Positions 1-6,597 of a DNA stretch of 13,048 nucleotides are shown in pieces. Below the pieces are notes generated by a model. The model was not told the origin of the DNA. It made no database searches and saw only the letters and a program-made list of their open reading frames with translations. The DNA lies in the NCBI GenBank assembly GCA_964424115.1, contig CAYRHN010000038.1, positions 1-13,048 on the forward strand, read 5' to 3'. Numbering within the stretch: the stretch's first letter is position 1; each line of letters starts with the position of its first letter. The position numbers were made by a program, and so were the translations under genes. Source of the stretch: CAYRHN01 sp964424115 (lineage in GTDB: Bacteria > Chloroflexota > Anaerolineae > Anaerolineales > Anaerolineaceae).

Positions 1-33
1 CCCGGTTTTTATTTAACAGTTTGCGAGGTAACC

Positions 34-414
34 ATGTCAGCTTTACTTGTGGCTGGAATTGTATTCTTCCTGGCGTTCTTGACAGAGACGCTGGTTGAAT
101 TCGGCTTTGGAACGTTGGCCAGCCTGATCGTCGGGATCTGGCCAGGATTGAAACCGGTCCTAATGCCGCCTGAAAGCGAATTGAGGGCTGGAATCATCCA
201 GCTTTCAGCGATTGCAGTTGGGATCGTAGGGGCGTTCATTTACAAATTTGATCTTGTTTTCCTGCTCGGGGCATTTATCCAGGAGTTTGGGACTTCTCCA
301 TTGAACATTCCAATCACAACCCTGGGTTTGATCCTTACTGGTATTTCAATTGGTAAAGGATCGAATTATCTGCACAACATCATTCAGAAGTTCTTTGTCA
401 AGCCGGTAGGGTAA
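34..414 (+). CDS. Small multi-pass membrane protein, possible holin-like
   Basis: This 126-residue protein is strongly hydrophobic. Likely membrane segments lie near residues 3-21, 52-82 (one long or two short helices) and 94-108, followed by a short basic tail. The start is the ATG at 34, preceded by GAGGT at 25-29. The last third (GISIGKGSNYLHNII) has the glycine-rich 'GxGSN..H' look of small phage membrane proteins of unknown function. It ends two bases before the next gene, which encodes a coiled-coil membrane-anchored protein, so the two probably act together at the inner membrane. A holin role is inferred from size, topology and that partner; no endolysin is visible in the window. The start of the gene is more AT-rich than the packaging genes downstream. 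Confidence 0.7.
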   Translation: MSALLVAGIVFFLAFLTETLVEFGFGTLASLIVGIWPGLKPVLMPPESELRAGIIQLSAIAVGIVGAFIYKFDLVFLLGAFIQEFGTSPLNIPITTLGLILTGISIGKGSNYLHNIIQKFFVKPVG

Positions 415-416
415 GC

Positions 417-761
417 ATGGCAGCGGCAGCGCAAAGCGGCGGTGGCGTCGCACAAAAGCAAATTGAAGAATTAGGCGAGCGGATTGATAGAGGGTTTGAG
501 AAGTTGGAACGCAAACTTGATGGCATTGATGAACGCGTCCGAGGGCTGGAAAATCGCGAAGCTGGTTGCCAGCCTGTTATCACATCTCGCCTGGATCTCC
601 TTTCATCGGATGTGAGCGACCACGAAAAGGAAATTCAAGTACTGAAGGATACCGTTGTGTCGCTTGCAAATACCGTGAAGATCGTCAGTTGGGCGGGCAC
701 TATCCTGGGTGGCGCTGTGCTTTTATGGCTCATTAACAATTTACTTGGACTGATCAAGTGA
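417..761 (+). CDS. Coiled-coil protein with C-terminal membrane anchor, XhlA-like
   Basis: This 114-residue protein has a short Ala/Gly-rich start, then charged heptad-like helices near residues 11-47 and 57-86, and one hydrophobic helix near residues 89-112 ending in Lys. This is the architecture of XhlA/hemolysin-type holin accessory proteins and similar phage proteins: a cytoplasmic coiled coil tethered to the membrane by a C-terminal segment. It starts two bases after the upstream membrane protein, and its TGA stop overlaps the GTG start of the HNH gene (GTGA at 758-761), so all three are probably co-transcribed. The XhlA assignment rests on architecture, not on clear residue identity. 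A spanin or generic phage membrane protein is possible. Confidence 0.68.
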   Translation: MAAAAQSGGGVAQKQIEELGERIDRGFEKLERKLDGIDERVRGLENREAGCQPVITSRLDLLSSDVSDHEKEIQVLKDTVVSLANTVKIVSWAGTILGGAVLLWLINNLLGLIK

Positions 762-1183
762 CACCGGCACGAGCTGCGCATGTTTGCAATTACCCGGGCT
801 GCAATGAGCTGGTTTTCTCAGGTTCCTACTGCATAGATCACCAGCGCAAATCTGAGCAGGCCAGAGGTAATGCACATGCCAGAGGTTACGGAAAGAAGTG
901 GCAGGTGAAGCGCCAGGAATTCCTGGATGATCACCCCTGGTGTATCGGCTTTCCTGCAGGAATTCACGGCAGGGAGTTGGTGCCAGCCACCGATGTGGAT
1001 CACATCCGGCGCCGGAAGGACGGCGGCTCGGACGACGAGGAAAACTTGCAGCCGTTGTGTCATGCCTGCCATTCTCGAAAAACTTTTGACGAGGTTGGGA
1101 GGGGGCATCAAAAAGTTTCCGACCTACCAGGGGAGACCGTGCGCAGGTCGGATGCAAGAGATTTTCCCCGATCAAAACCATGA
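758..1183 (+). CDS. HNH endonuclease (packaging-associated)
   Basis: This 141-residue protein is a phage HNH nuclease of the kind encoded next to terminase genes, where family members assist the terminase in cutting concatemeric DNA. The HNH core is clear: DVDHIRRRKDGG with D81-H82, then N96 in EENLQPLC and H105 in CHACHSRKT. Zinc-ligand candidates are C10/C15, C25/H28 and C101/C104. The GTG at 758 overlaps the previous stop by four bases, indicating translational coupling. The N-terminal Cys pair is included only if this start is used, which supports it. After the HNH core the tail from about residue 110 is basic and low in recognisable features. It lies 12 bases before the small terminase, the usual order in HK97-like phages. 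Confidence 0.9.
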   Translation: MTPARAAHVCNYPGCNELVFSGSYCIDHQRKSEQARGNAHARGYGKKWQVKRQEFLDDHPWCIGFPAGIHGRELVPATDVDHIRRRKDGGSDDEENLQPLCHACHSRKTFDEVGRGHQKVSDLPGETVRRSDARDFPRSKP

Positions 1184-1195
1184 TAAGGCGACCTT

Positions 1196-1654
1196 ATGCC
1201 AACCAAAGCAGTGAAAACGGACGTGATGAGCGCGGGGGGCAAGGCCGGCGGGAAGCACTGGACTGCCGCCGAGATCGCTGCACGGCAATCTGCGGAGGAT
1301 GGCGTGAGACGGGGAACACGGGTGGTGCTGCGAGCGCCGGACTGGCTCAGCGAGGAAGCGCTGAAGGTGTGGCGCAAGGTCCGGCGGCAGGCGGCCGGGT
1401 TGGATTTGCTGGACAACCTGGACGGAGAGATGCTGGCTATCTACTGCGACGCGGTGGTGAAGTACCGCGAGGCCAGCGCCAAGATGAGCAAGGGCGATGT
1501 GACCGACGACGACATCAAGGCGCTGCAGGCGTGGGCGAGATTGGTCTCGACTTACGCGGACAAGCTGGGATTTACACCGGCGGCACGAGCCCGGCTGGTG
1601 AAGAAGAAGGCGGACGAGATCCTGGATTCGTTTGGATCGGAGTTTGACGACTGA
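1196..1654 (+). CDS. terS: Terminase small subunit, P27 family
   Basis: This 152-residue protein recognises viral DNA and loads it onto the large terminase. The P27-family pattern is visible: the segment APDWLSEEALKVW at residues 47-59, a helical middle with a conserved-looking Asp/Tyr-Cys stretch (LDGEMLAIYCDAV), and the late signature LGFTPAARARL at residues 124-134, followed by a basic helix and an acidic tail that may contact the large subunit. Length is normal for the family. The start ATG at 1196 has AAGG at 1185-1188 upstream. Its stop shares one base with the large terminase start (TGATG at 1652-1656), indicating coupled translation. A long open frame also runs in another + frame here, but it carries no family pattern. 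Confidence 0.9.
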   Translation: MPTKAVKTDVMSAGGKAGGKHWTAAEIAARQSAEDGVRRGTRVVLRAPDWLSEEALKVWRKVRRQAAGLDLLDNLDGEMLAIYCDAVVKYREASAKMSKGDVTDDDIKALQAWARLVSTYADKLGFTPAARARLVKKKADEILDSFGSEFDD

Positions 1655-3381
1655 TGGACGAGATTCATCCGTGCACCCGATATGCTCAGGAAGTGGTTGA
1701 CGGCCAGAGGGTTGTTGGCAGGTCAGAGTATTTGGCGTGCAAGCGGCACCTGGACGATCTGCAGCGGCAGGGCGCGGATGATTTTCCGTATGTCTTTGAC
1801 GAAGCGAAGGCGAACCGGATCTATAGCTGGTTCCGGTTTTGCCACCACGTGGAGGGAAAGCTGGCCGGCCAGCCGATTGATCTGCTGCCGTTTCAGCTGT
1901 TTTACTTGGGCGCCATATTTGGATGGGTCCATAAAGATACCCGATCACGCCGCTTTGAGAAGGCATATATCCAGATGGCCCGGAAGAACGCGAAAACCAC
2001 TTTGCTGGCCGGGATTGCACTGTACCTCATGTGTGGGGACGGCGAGGAATCGCCGAATGTGTACTGCGCGGCAGTGGACCGTGAACAGGCGAGGATCCTG
2101 TATCGCAATGCAATGCGGATGGCGCAGAAAAGCCCGGACATCCGCAAACGCCTGAAGATCCGCAACTATGCAATGAGCCACATCACACGCGCCGGCGAGA
2201 TGCGGGCGCTGAGCAAGGACACGATGAACAAGGACGGATTGAATCCGTCGGGCGCAATCATCGACGAATACCATGCCCATGAGACCAGTGAAATCTACGA
2301 TGTGATCTGGTCAGCCTGGGGACAGCGCTACCAGGCACTGATGGTGATCATCACAACGGCCGGGTTGGATGTGGATAACAGCCCCTGCTTCAAAGAATAC
2401 CAATATTGCAAGAGCGTGCTGGGCGGGCTGGTAAAAAACGAGAAGTACTTTGTGATGATCTACGAGTTGGACCCGGACGACGATGAGCATAACCCGGAAG
2501 TCTGGATCAAGGCGAACCCGCTGCGCGCGGCCACACCTGAAGGGCTGGAGATGCTGAAAGCCCAACACGACGAGGCATTCGGCAGCCGAGACCCGGCAAA
2601 GGTGCGCACTTTTCGGGTGAAGAACCTGAATGTATGGGTGCACGGAACCGAGAATACCTATATGGACGAGCTTTTACTGGCGAAGTGGGACGAGTGCAAT
2701 GTTGGACGGGAACGATTTATTGAACTGACACGCGGCCGAAAGTGCATTGCAGGAGCCGATCTTTCCAAGAAAGTGGATTTGACCGGCGACGGTTTCATCT
2801 TTGTACTGGATGATGGGCAGATCGCCATCACGGCCCACGGCTTTATGCCGGAGGAAGGCGTGGCACACCACGAGAAGACCGATCACATCCCCTACCGGCA
2901 ATGGGCGGATGAAGGCTGGCTGACCATCACGCCAGGGAATGTAACGGATTACGGCTTCATCAAAACGCATATTGCCGACATGGAGCTGGAGAACGGTTGG
3001 AGCGTGCATGAGTTCACGTTTGACCCCTGGAACGCCACGCACTTTGGGACCGAAATGGCGGACGACGGGTACACCACGGTGGAAATCCGGCAGGGTTTTC
3101 GAACGCTGAGCGAACCAACCAAGCTGCTGCGTGAGCTGGTTGGGAGCGGGAAGATCATCCACGACGGCAACCCTCTGTTGAAATGGTGCCTGGCCAACGC
3201 GGTGGCCGAGACGGATGCGAACGACAACATCAAGCTGAGCAAGAAGAACGCCAGCGATACACGCCGGATTGACCTGGCGGCCGCGGTGATCAATGCTATG
3301 GTGCGGTTGATGACGCTGCGAGAAGTGCAAGGACGCGGGGATCTCTCCGCCAAGATTTTGAGTAATGACTGGGGCATGTGA
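1654..3381 (+). CDS. terL: Terminase large subunit, HK97-type (Terminase_1)
   Basis: This 575-residue protein is the ATP-driven packaging motor and nuclease. The N-terminal ATPase has a Walker A-like motif at residues 109-116 (ARKNAKTT) and a Walker B at about 200-205 (GAIIDE, with D204/E205), followed by the likely coupling segment IITTAG near residue 230. The C-terminal RNase H-like nuclease carries acidic residues in the expected order: D369 in GADLSKKVDLTGD, D457 in FDPWNATHFG and D540 in RIDLAAAVINA. Length and domain order match full-length family members. The Walker A motif has Ala where related proteins usually have Gly (RKNGK[ST]). The stop overlaps the portal GTG start in GTGA at 3378-3381. 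Assignment to the HK97 group is by motif pattern and by the neighbouring P27 small subunit, HNH gene and HK97 portal. Confidence 0.96.
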   Translation: MDEIHPCTRYAQEVVDGQRVVGRSEYLACKRHLDDLQRQGADDFPYVFDEAKANRIYSWFRFCHHVEGKLAGQPIDLLPFQLFYLGAIFGWVHKDTRSRRFEKAYIQMARKNAKTTLLAGIALYLMCGDGEESPNVYCAAVDREQARILYRNAMRMAQKSPDIRKRLKIRNYAMSHITRAGEMRALSKDTMNKDGLNPSGAIIDEYHAHETSEIYDVIWSAWGQRYQALMVIITTAGLDVDNSPCFKEYQYCKSVLGGLVKNEKYFVMIYELDPDDDEHNPEVWIKANPLRAATPEGLEMLKAQHDEAFGSRDPAKVRTFRVKNLNVWVHGTENTYMDELLLAKWDECNVGRERFIELTRGRKCIAGADLSKKVDLTGDGFIFVLDDGQIAITAHGFMPEEGVAHHEKTDHIPYRQWADEGWLTITPGNVTDYGFIKTHIADMELENGWSVHEFTFDPWNATHFGTEMADDGYTTVEIRQGFRTLSEPTKLLRELVGSGKIIHDGNPLLKWCLANAVAETDANDNIKLSKKNASDTRRIDLAAAVINAMVRLMTLREVQGRGDLSAKILSNDWGM

Positions 3382-4673
3382 AGATGGCCAATATATTTGA
3401 ACGGATTTTCAGTGCTTTGCGGGTGGAGAATGCAGCCCAAACACCGCCCCCTCCGGCGATGCAGCCGGAGACAAGGCCGGATTTTGGGAGCAACTTCAGC
3501 GGATTTACCCGCACCGGCGAGCGGGTGAGCGAGGACACGGCCAAGCGGATCGCCACGGCTTATCGCTGCGCGCAAATCATCAGCGACGATATTGCGGCAA
3601 TGCCCCTGCAAATGTTCCGCAAGGTGGAGCGCTCGATCATGCAGGTGGCGCCGGATCCAATCCGGCGGAACGTGCCGTTCATGCTGGAGGTTTCTCCGAA
3701 TCGGTGGATGACCCCATTCATTTTCAAGAAGCAGTGGATTGATTCCCTGATCTGGTTTGGAAATGCCTACATCTGGCTGCCGGAGCAATCCTTCCCGGAG
3801 ATGTTCCTGCTGGACCCGGCGCAAACCGTGCCCGGTTTTGATGACAATGGAAACCTGGTGTATCAGACACGTTTCCCGAATGGGGAAGAGACGGTGATTT
3901 CGGGGACGGAGGTGAACCACCTGATGATCAACAGCAAGAACGGACTGGTGGGGCGCTCGGTATTGACTTATGCCCGGGATACAGTTGGACGGCAACAGGG
4001 CGCACACCGGACACAGGACATGATCTTCAGCAGCGGTTTGAATTCCGCGGCCATCATGCAGATGAAAGGCAACCTGAACCCGGAAGCGCGGGCCAGGGTG
4101 CGGGCTGAATATGAACGGGTGATGAGCGGCCCGAGCAATGCAGGCCGAATTGCAGTGATTGATGAGATGGTGGAGAAGTTTGACCAGATCACGATCAAAC
4201 CGGTGGATGCCCAGTTCCTGGAAACGGTCCAAGCAACCGATGCGCAGATTGCCAACTTCTTTGGCATTCCGCTGTACAAGCTGAACCAGGGCAAGCAGAG
4301 CTATGAGAGCAACGAACAGCAGAACATGGACTACCTGCGAACGACGCTGAACCCCTACCTGGTGCAAATTGAGCAGGCGGCGCGCTTGAAGTGGCTGCCG
4401 GTGGAAGAGCAGGGTAACACCTATTTCCGGTTTATCCGGGAGAGTTTGCTGCAGACGGATGCAAAGAGCCGGGCTGAATACCTGGAGAAACAGATTTTGA
4501 GCGGTCAGATCACACCCAACGAGGCGCGGCAGATCAACGACATGAGCGCTTATGAGGGCGGCGACCGGCATTACATTCCGGCGAACATGATGGTGGTGGA
4601 AGATGCCAATAGCAACCTAACCCCCAACCCCTTCCCTGAAGGGAAGGGGAGCGATGAAGGCGGCGGCGAATGA
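3378..4673 (+). CDS. Portal protein, HK97 family
   Basis: This 431-residue protein forms the dodecameric channel at the head vertex through which DNA enters and leaves. Family hallmarks include AYRCAQIISDDIAAMPLQ at residues 61-78, the LIWFGNAYIWL segment, the Asn-rich helix turn after LMINSKNGLVGRSVL, and the late NFFGIPLYKLNQGK...ESNEQQNMDYLRTTLNPYL region typical of phage_portal proteins. The GTG at 3378 overlaps the terminase stop; an in-frame ATG at 3384 is an equally plausible start two codons later. The last 18 residues, from L414, are Pro/Gly-rich and are encoded by an intergenic-type palindromic repeat (4618-4660), so the native C-terminus was probably nearer residue 413. The stop overlaps the next start as ATGA at 4670-4673. 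Confidence 0.95.
   Translation: MKMANIFERIFSALRVENAAQTPPPPAMQPETRPDFGSNFSGFTRTGERVSEDTAKRIATAYRCAQIISDDIAAMPLQMFRKVERSIMQVAPDPIRRNVPFMLEVSPNRWMTPFIFKKQWIDSLIWFGNAYIWLPEQSFPEMFLLDPAQTVPGFDDNGNLVYQTRFPNGEETVISGTEVNHLMINSKNGLVGRSVLTYARDTVGRQQGAHRTQDMIFSSGLNSAAIMQMKGNLNPEARARVRAEYERVMSGPSNAGRIAVIDEMVEKFDQITIKPVDAQFLETVQATDAQIANFFGIPLYKLNQGKQSYESNEQQNMDYLRTTLNPYLVQIEQAARLKWLPVEEQGNTYFRFIRESLLQTDAKSRAEYLEKQILSGQITPNEARQINDMSAYEGGDRHYIPANMMVVEDANSNLTPNPFPEGKGSDEGGGE
4615..4660 (+). repeat. C-rich/G-rich palindrome, copy 1 (inside portal 3' end)
   Basis: Arms CCCCTTCCC (4628-4636) and GGGAAGGGG (4641-4649) form a perfect 9-bp stem with loop TGAA, preceded by the leader ACCTAACCCCCAA. It is read as the portal C-terminal tail. 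The same leader-and-hairpin layout recurs at five other gene junctions. Confidence 0.85.
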
Positions 4674-5239
4674 AATACCTGATGAGCCAACTCCAGGATT
4701 TGTTTGCGGGGCGACCAGCGGCGGTACTGGGCGGCGGGCCGAGCCTGCCGGGTGACATGGCGCGGCTGCCGGAAGGGTGTGTGCTGATTGCAGTCAACGA
4801 ACATGCCAGCCGAATCTGCGAACCGGATTTTGTGGTGTTCAACGATGCCCCGACCCAGCATGATGAGCTGATGGCGGTGCTGCAATCCACCAGTGCGGTG
4901 AGGGTGAGCGAGCATCAGGATTATTCAGATGTGCAGATGGATGTTCACCCGTGGAGCTACTGCTATTCGAGCACGATGGCCGCCTGGCTGGCCTGCTGGA
5001 TGGGCTGCAACCCGGTGCTGCTGTGCGGGATGGATTGTTACCAGGGCAACCAGGTTTATTTTCACCCGCATGATGGATATATTCCGGCGCTGAATTTTGG
5101 ACTGGATTTTCACCTGCGACCGTGGAAGGAAGAAGGCGTTCACAAGCTGCCGCACGTGGAGCGGGTGAAGGCGATGAGCGGACCGCTGGCTGGTGTGTTC
5201 GGGAAATATCAAGAGGACCTAACCCCGCCCCTTCCCTAA
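4670..5239 (+). CDS. GGGPSL-motif protein, Rossmann-like, function unknown
   Basis: I do not recognise a firm family for this 189-residue protein. It begins with a nucleotide-binding-type beta-strand/loop, AAVLGGGPSL (residues 17-26), followed by LIAVNEHA (39-46) and PDFVVFNDAP (52-61). Further on is LLCGMDCY at about 117-124 with YFHP at 130-133. The order 'glycine loop, (I/V)xVN, PDxxxxxD, G.D....YFH' is reminiscent of MptE-like/DUF115 and related glycosyltransferase- or sialyltransferase-like Rossmann proteins; that link is inference. It sits between portal and prohead protease, where standard phage gene order usually has nothing or a head gene. The start overlaps the portal stop (ATGA); ATG at 4682 is an alternative. 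The final residues (LTPPLP) and the stop codon come from a palindromic repeat, so the native C-terminus may be lost. Repeat copies 1 and 2 flank the gene. Confidence 0.75.
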   Translation: MKYLMSQLQDLFAGRPAAVLGGGPSLPGDMARLPEGCVLIAVNEHASRICEPDFVVFNDAPTQHDELMAVLQSTSAVRVSEHQDYSDVQMDVHPWSYCYSSTMAAWLACWMGCNPVLLCGMDCYQGNQVYFHPHDGYIPALNFGLDFHLRPWKEEGVHKLPHVERVKAMSGPLAGVFGKYQEDLTPPLP

Positions 5240-5255
5240 AGGGAAGGGAGGAAAG
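5218..5255 (+). repeat. C-rich/G-rich palindrome, copy 2
   Basis: Arms CCCTTCCC (5229-5236) and GGGAAGGG (5241-5248) pair around loop TAAA, with leader ACCTAACCCCG. The stop codon TAA of the GGGPSL gene (5237-5239) lies in the loop. The G-rich arm runs into GGGAGGAAAGGAAGAG, which serves as the ribosome binding region of the protease gene. Confidence 0.88.
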
Positions 5256-5263
5256 GAAGAGAA

Positions 5264-6181
5264 ATGATGAGCAAGAAACCGATGCGAATTTTGGAAGGGA
5301 ATGCAAAGCCTTTCGAGCCGTTCTGGCGGTGCGTTGATGCGGCTGCGAGCGACAGCGGGGAACCGGAGATTGAGTTTTATGGATACATCTCCGAGTATTC
5401 GATGTTCGACGATGACATCACGCCGGCCAGATTCAAGAATGACCTGATGACCCTGGGCAGGGGCGGACCGGTGACCGTGCGGATCCATTCCGGCGGCGGG
5501 GATGTGTTTGCAGCCAGTGCCATCCGGGCGATCTTGATGGATTACCCGGGCCGGGTGACGACACGGATTGACGGCCTGGCAGCCAGCGCGGCCACCTATG
5601 TGGCAATGGCGGGCGATCGGGTGTTGATGCAGGATAGTGCATTCTTTATGATCCACGACCCGAGCGCGATTGCAATGGGCACGGTGGACGATCTGAAGAG
5701 TGTGATTGACCTGCTGAAGACGATCAAGAGCGGGATCGTGGAGACCTACCAGGCAAAGACCCAGATGGACGCCGAGCGGTTGGCCAAGATGATGAGCGCC
5801 GAGACCTGGATGACTGCACAGGAAGCCCTGGAAATGGGGTTTGTGGATGAGGTGATCAGCTCGCGGCCGGTCTCACCTGCTTTTGGCGGGTTCCGCAATG
5901 TGGCGATCATGAATGCCCTGGACCATTTCCATAATGTTCCGGGCGAGCTGCTGGCGCGGGTGATGGAGGAAGGAACTCCGGCGCCGGAAGGAACCCCCAC
6001 CCAGGATGAACCCCCCACCCCGACACTGGAAGGGGATATGGCGAATGAACCGGAAGAAGGCGGGAACAGCGACGCGCCGGAGGCCGTGACAGATGATGAG
6101 CCCGAATCCGTTCGGATTTTGACAACGGATGAAGCCGTGCAAGAGCTGAAGAACTACCTGGACGTATTTGGGCCGCGATAG
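5264..6181 (+). CDS. ClpP-like prohead protease with acidic C-terminal extension
   Basis: This 305-residue protein matures the head by cleaving capsid or scaffold proteins. Residues about 35-195 have the ClpP/crotonase-like serine protease fold pattern: the VTVRIHSGGGDVFAASAIR strand-loop, nucleophile S108 in DGLAASAATY, H131 in FFMIHDP, and D169 (in QMDAERL) as a candidate third residue. The domain ends in the typical ETWMTAQEALEMGFVDEV. After about residue 230 comes a Pro/Glu/Asp-rich tail, then a short predicted helix (TTDEAVQELKNYLDVFG). Such a tail could act as scaffold, as in lambda-type protease/scaffold genes. ATGs at 5264 and 5267 both follow GGGAGGAAAGGAAGAG; 5267 has the better spacing. 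Codons around 6011-6040 resemble a degraded copy of the local palindrome followed by SD-like GGAAGGGG and in-frame ATG at 6038. Confidence 0.92.
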   Translation: MMSKKPMRILEGNAKPFEPFWRCVDAAASDSGEPEIEFYGYISEYSMFDDDITPARFKNDLMTLGRGGPVTVRIHSGGGDVFAASAIRAILMDYPGRVTTRIDGLAASAATYVAMAGDRVLMQDSAFFMIHDPSAIAMGTVDDLKSVIDLLKTIKSGIVETYQAKTQMDAERLAKMMSAETWMTAQEALEMGFVDEVISSRPVSPAFGGFRNVAIMNALDHFHNVPGELLARVMEEGTPAPEGTPTQDEPPTPTLEGDMANEPEEGGNSDAPEAVTDDEPESVRILTTDEAVQELKNYLDVFGPR

Positions 6182-6188
6182 GAGGAGG
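6180..6188 (+). promoter_or_regulatory. Strong Shine-Dalgarno, scaffold-like gene
   Basis: AGGAGGAGG overlaps the protease TAG stop and lies 4 bases before ATG 6193. It fixes that start and implies high or coupled translation. Confidence 0.7.
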
Positions 6189-6192
6189 CGAG

Positions 6193-6570
6193 ATGAAGAA
6201 TCTGAAGGGTTTGTATGATGCTGCGAAAGCGGCTGAAGAAAAGGTGCAGGGCATCATGCGCGACATGATGGCCGCCCTTGAAACGGGTACAGAAGAAGGC
6301 AAACAAGCCGCCCTGGAAATGCGCGTGACGCTGGACGAGGCAAAGAAGGAAGCGGATGAAGCCAACCAACTGTACATCACCGCGCGGGATGCAGAGCCAG
6401 GGGAAGACCCGGATGCGAATGCGCGGAAGTTCGTACCGGTACCGGGAGCCGCGCCGGCCAACCAGGCCAAGCAGATGACCCGGGCCGAGTTCGAGAAGCT
6501 GAATGCGGGCGACCGCATGAGCTTCATGCTGGCGGACGGCAAAATCATTGATGACGATCCGCAATCATAA
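6193..6570 (+). CDS. Small coiled-coil protein before the coat gene, possible scaffold
   Basis: This 125-residue protein has a charged, Ala/Glu/Lys-rich helical N-terminal half (about residues 1-68) without prolines, then a flexible Pro/Ala linker (about 69-92). The compact C-terminal segment MTRAEFEKLNAGDRMSFMLA ends in GKIIDD. Short proteins with a 'T(R/P)xEFxxL...(G)xRMxF' tail occur just before capsid genes in other phages. Position between protease and coat plus helical character suggest a scaffold or capsid-assembly helper; this is inference. Low sequence complexity limits family assignment. A decoration protein is less likely given the helix content. Confidence 0.75.
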   Translation: MKNLKGLYDAAKAAEEKVQGIMRDMMAALETGTEEGKQAALEMRVTLDEAKKEADEANQLYITARDAEPGEDPDANARKFVPVPGAAPANQAKQMTRAEFEKLNAGDRMSFMLADGKIIDDDPQS

Positions 6571-6581
6571 CCATTTATTTG

Positions 6582-6590
6582 AAAGGAAGG
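6582..6590 (+). promoter_or_regulatory. Ribosome binding site of the major capsid gene
   Basis: AAAGGAAGG lies 7 bases before ATG 6598, in a short AT-rich leader (6571-6597) without a palindrome. This optimal spacing suits the most abundant virion protein. Confidence 0.7.
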
Positions 6591-6597
6591 TATCAAA

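Noticed and set aside
927..1214. An alternative + frame over the HNH gene end (GGGIKKFPTYQGR...)
   Set aside because: It looked as if the HNH gene might be frameshifted near its end, but the HNH core is complete in the called frame and tails of this family vary.
1180..1647. A 155-codon + frame overlapping the small terminase
   Set aside because: Arg/Gly-rich shadow translation; the other frame has the P27-family pattern and coupled start/stop signals.
2949..4571. A 540-codon open frame on the - strand opposite the terminase end and portal
   Set aside because: It is antisense to two clear genes, has no recognisable motifs and is explained by GC-rich codon bias on the + strand.
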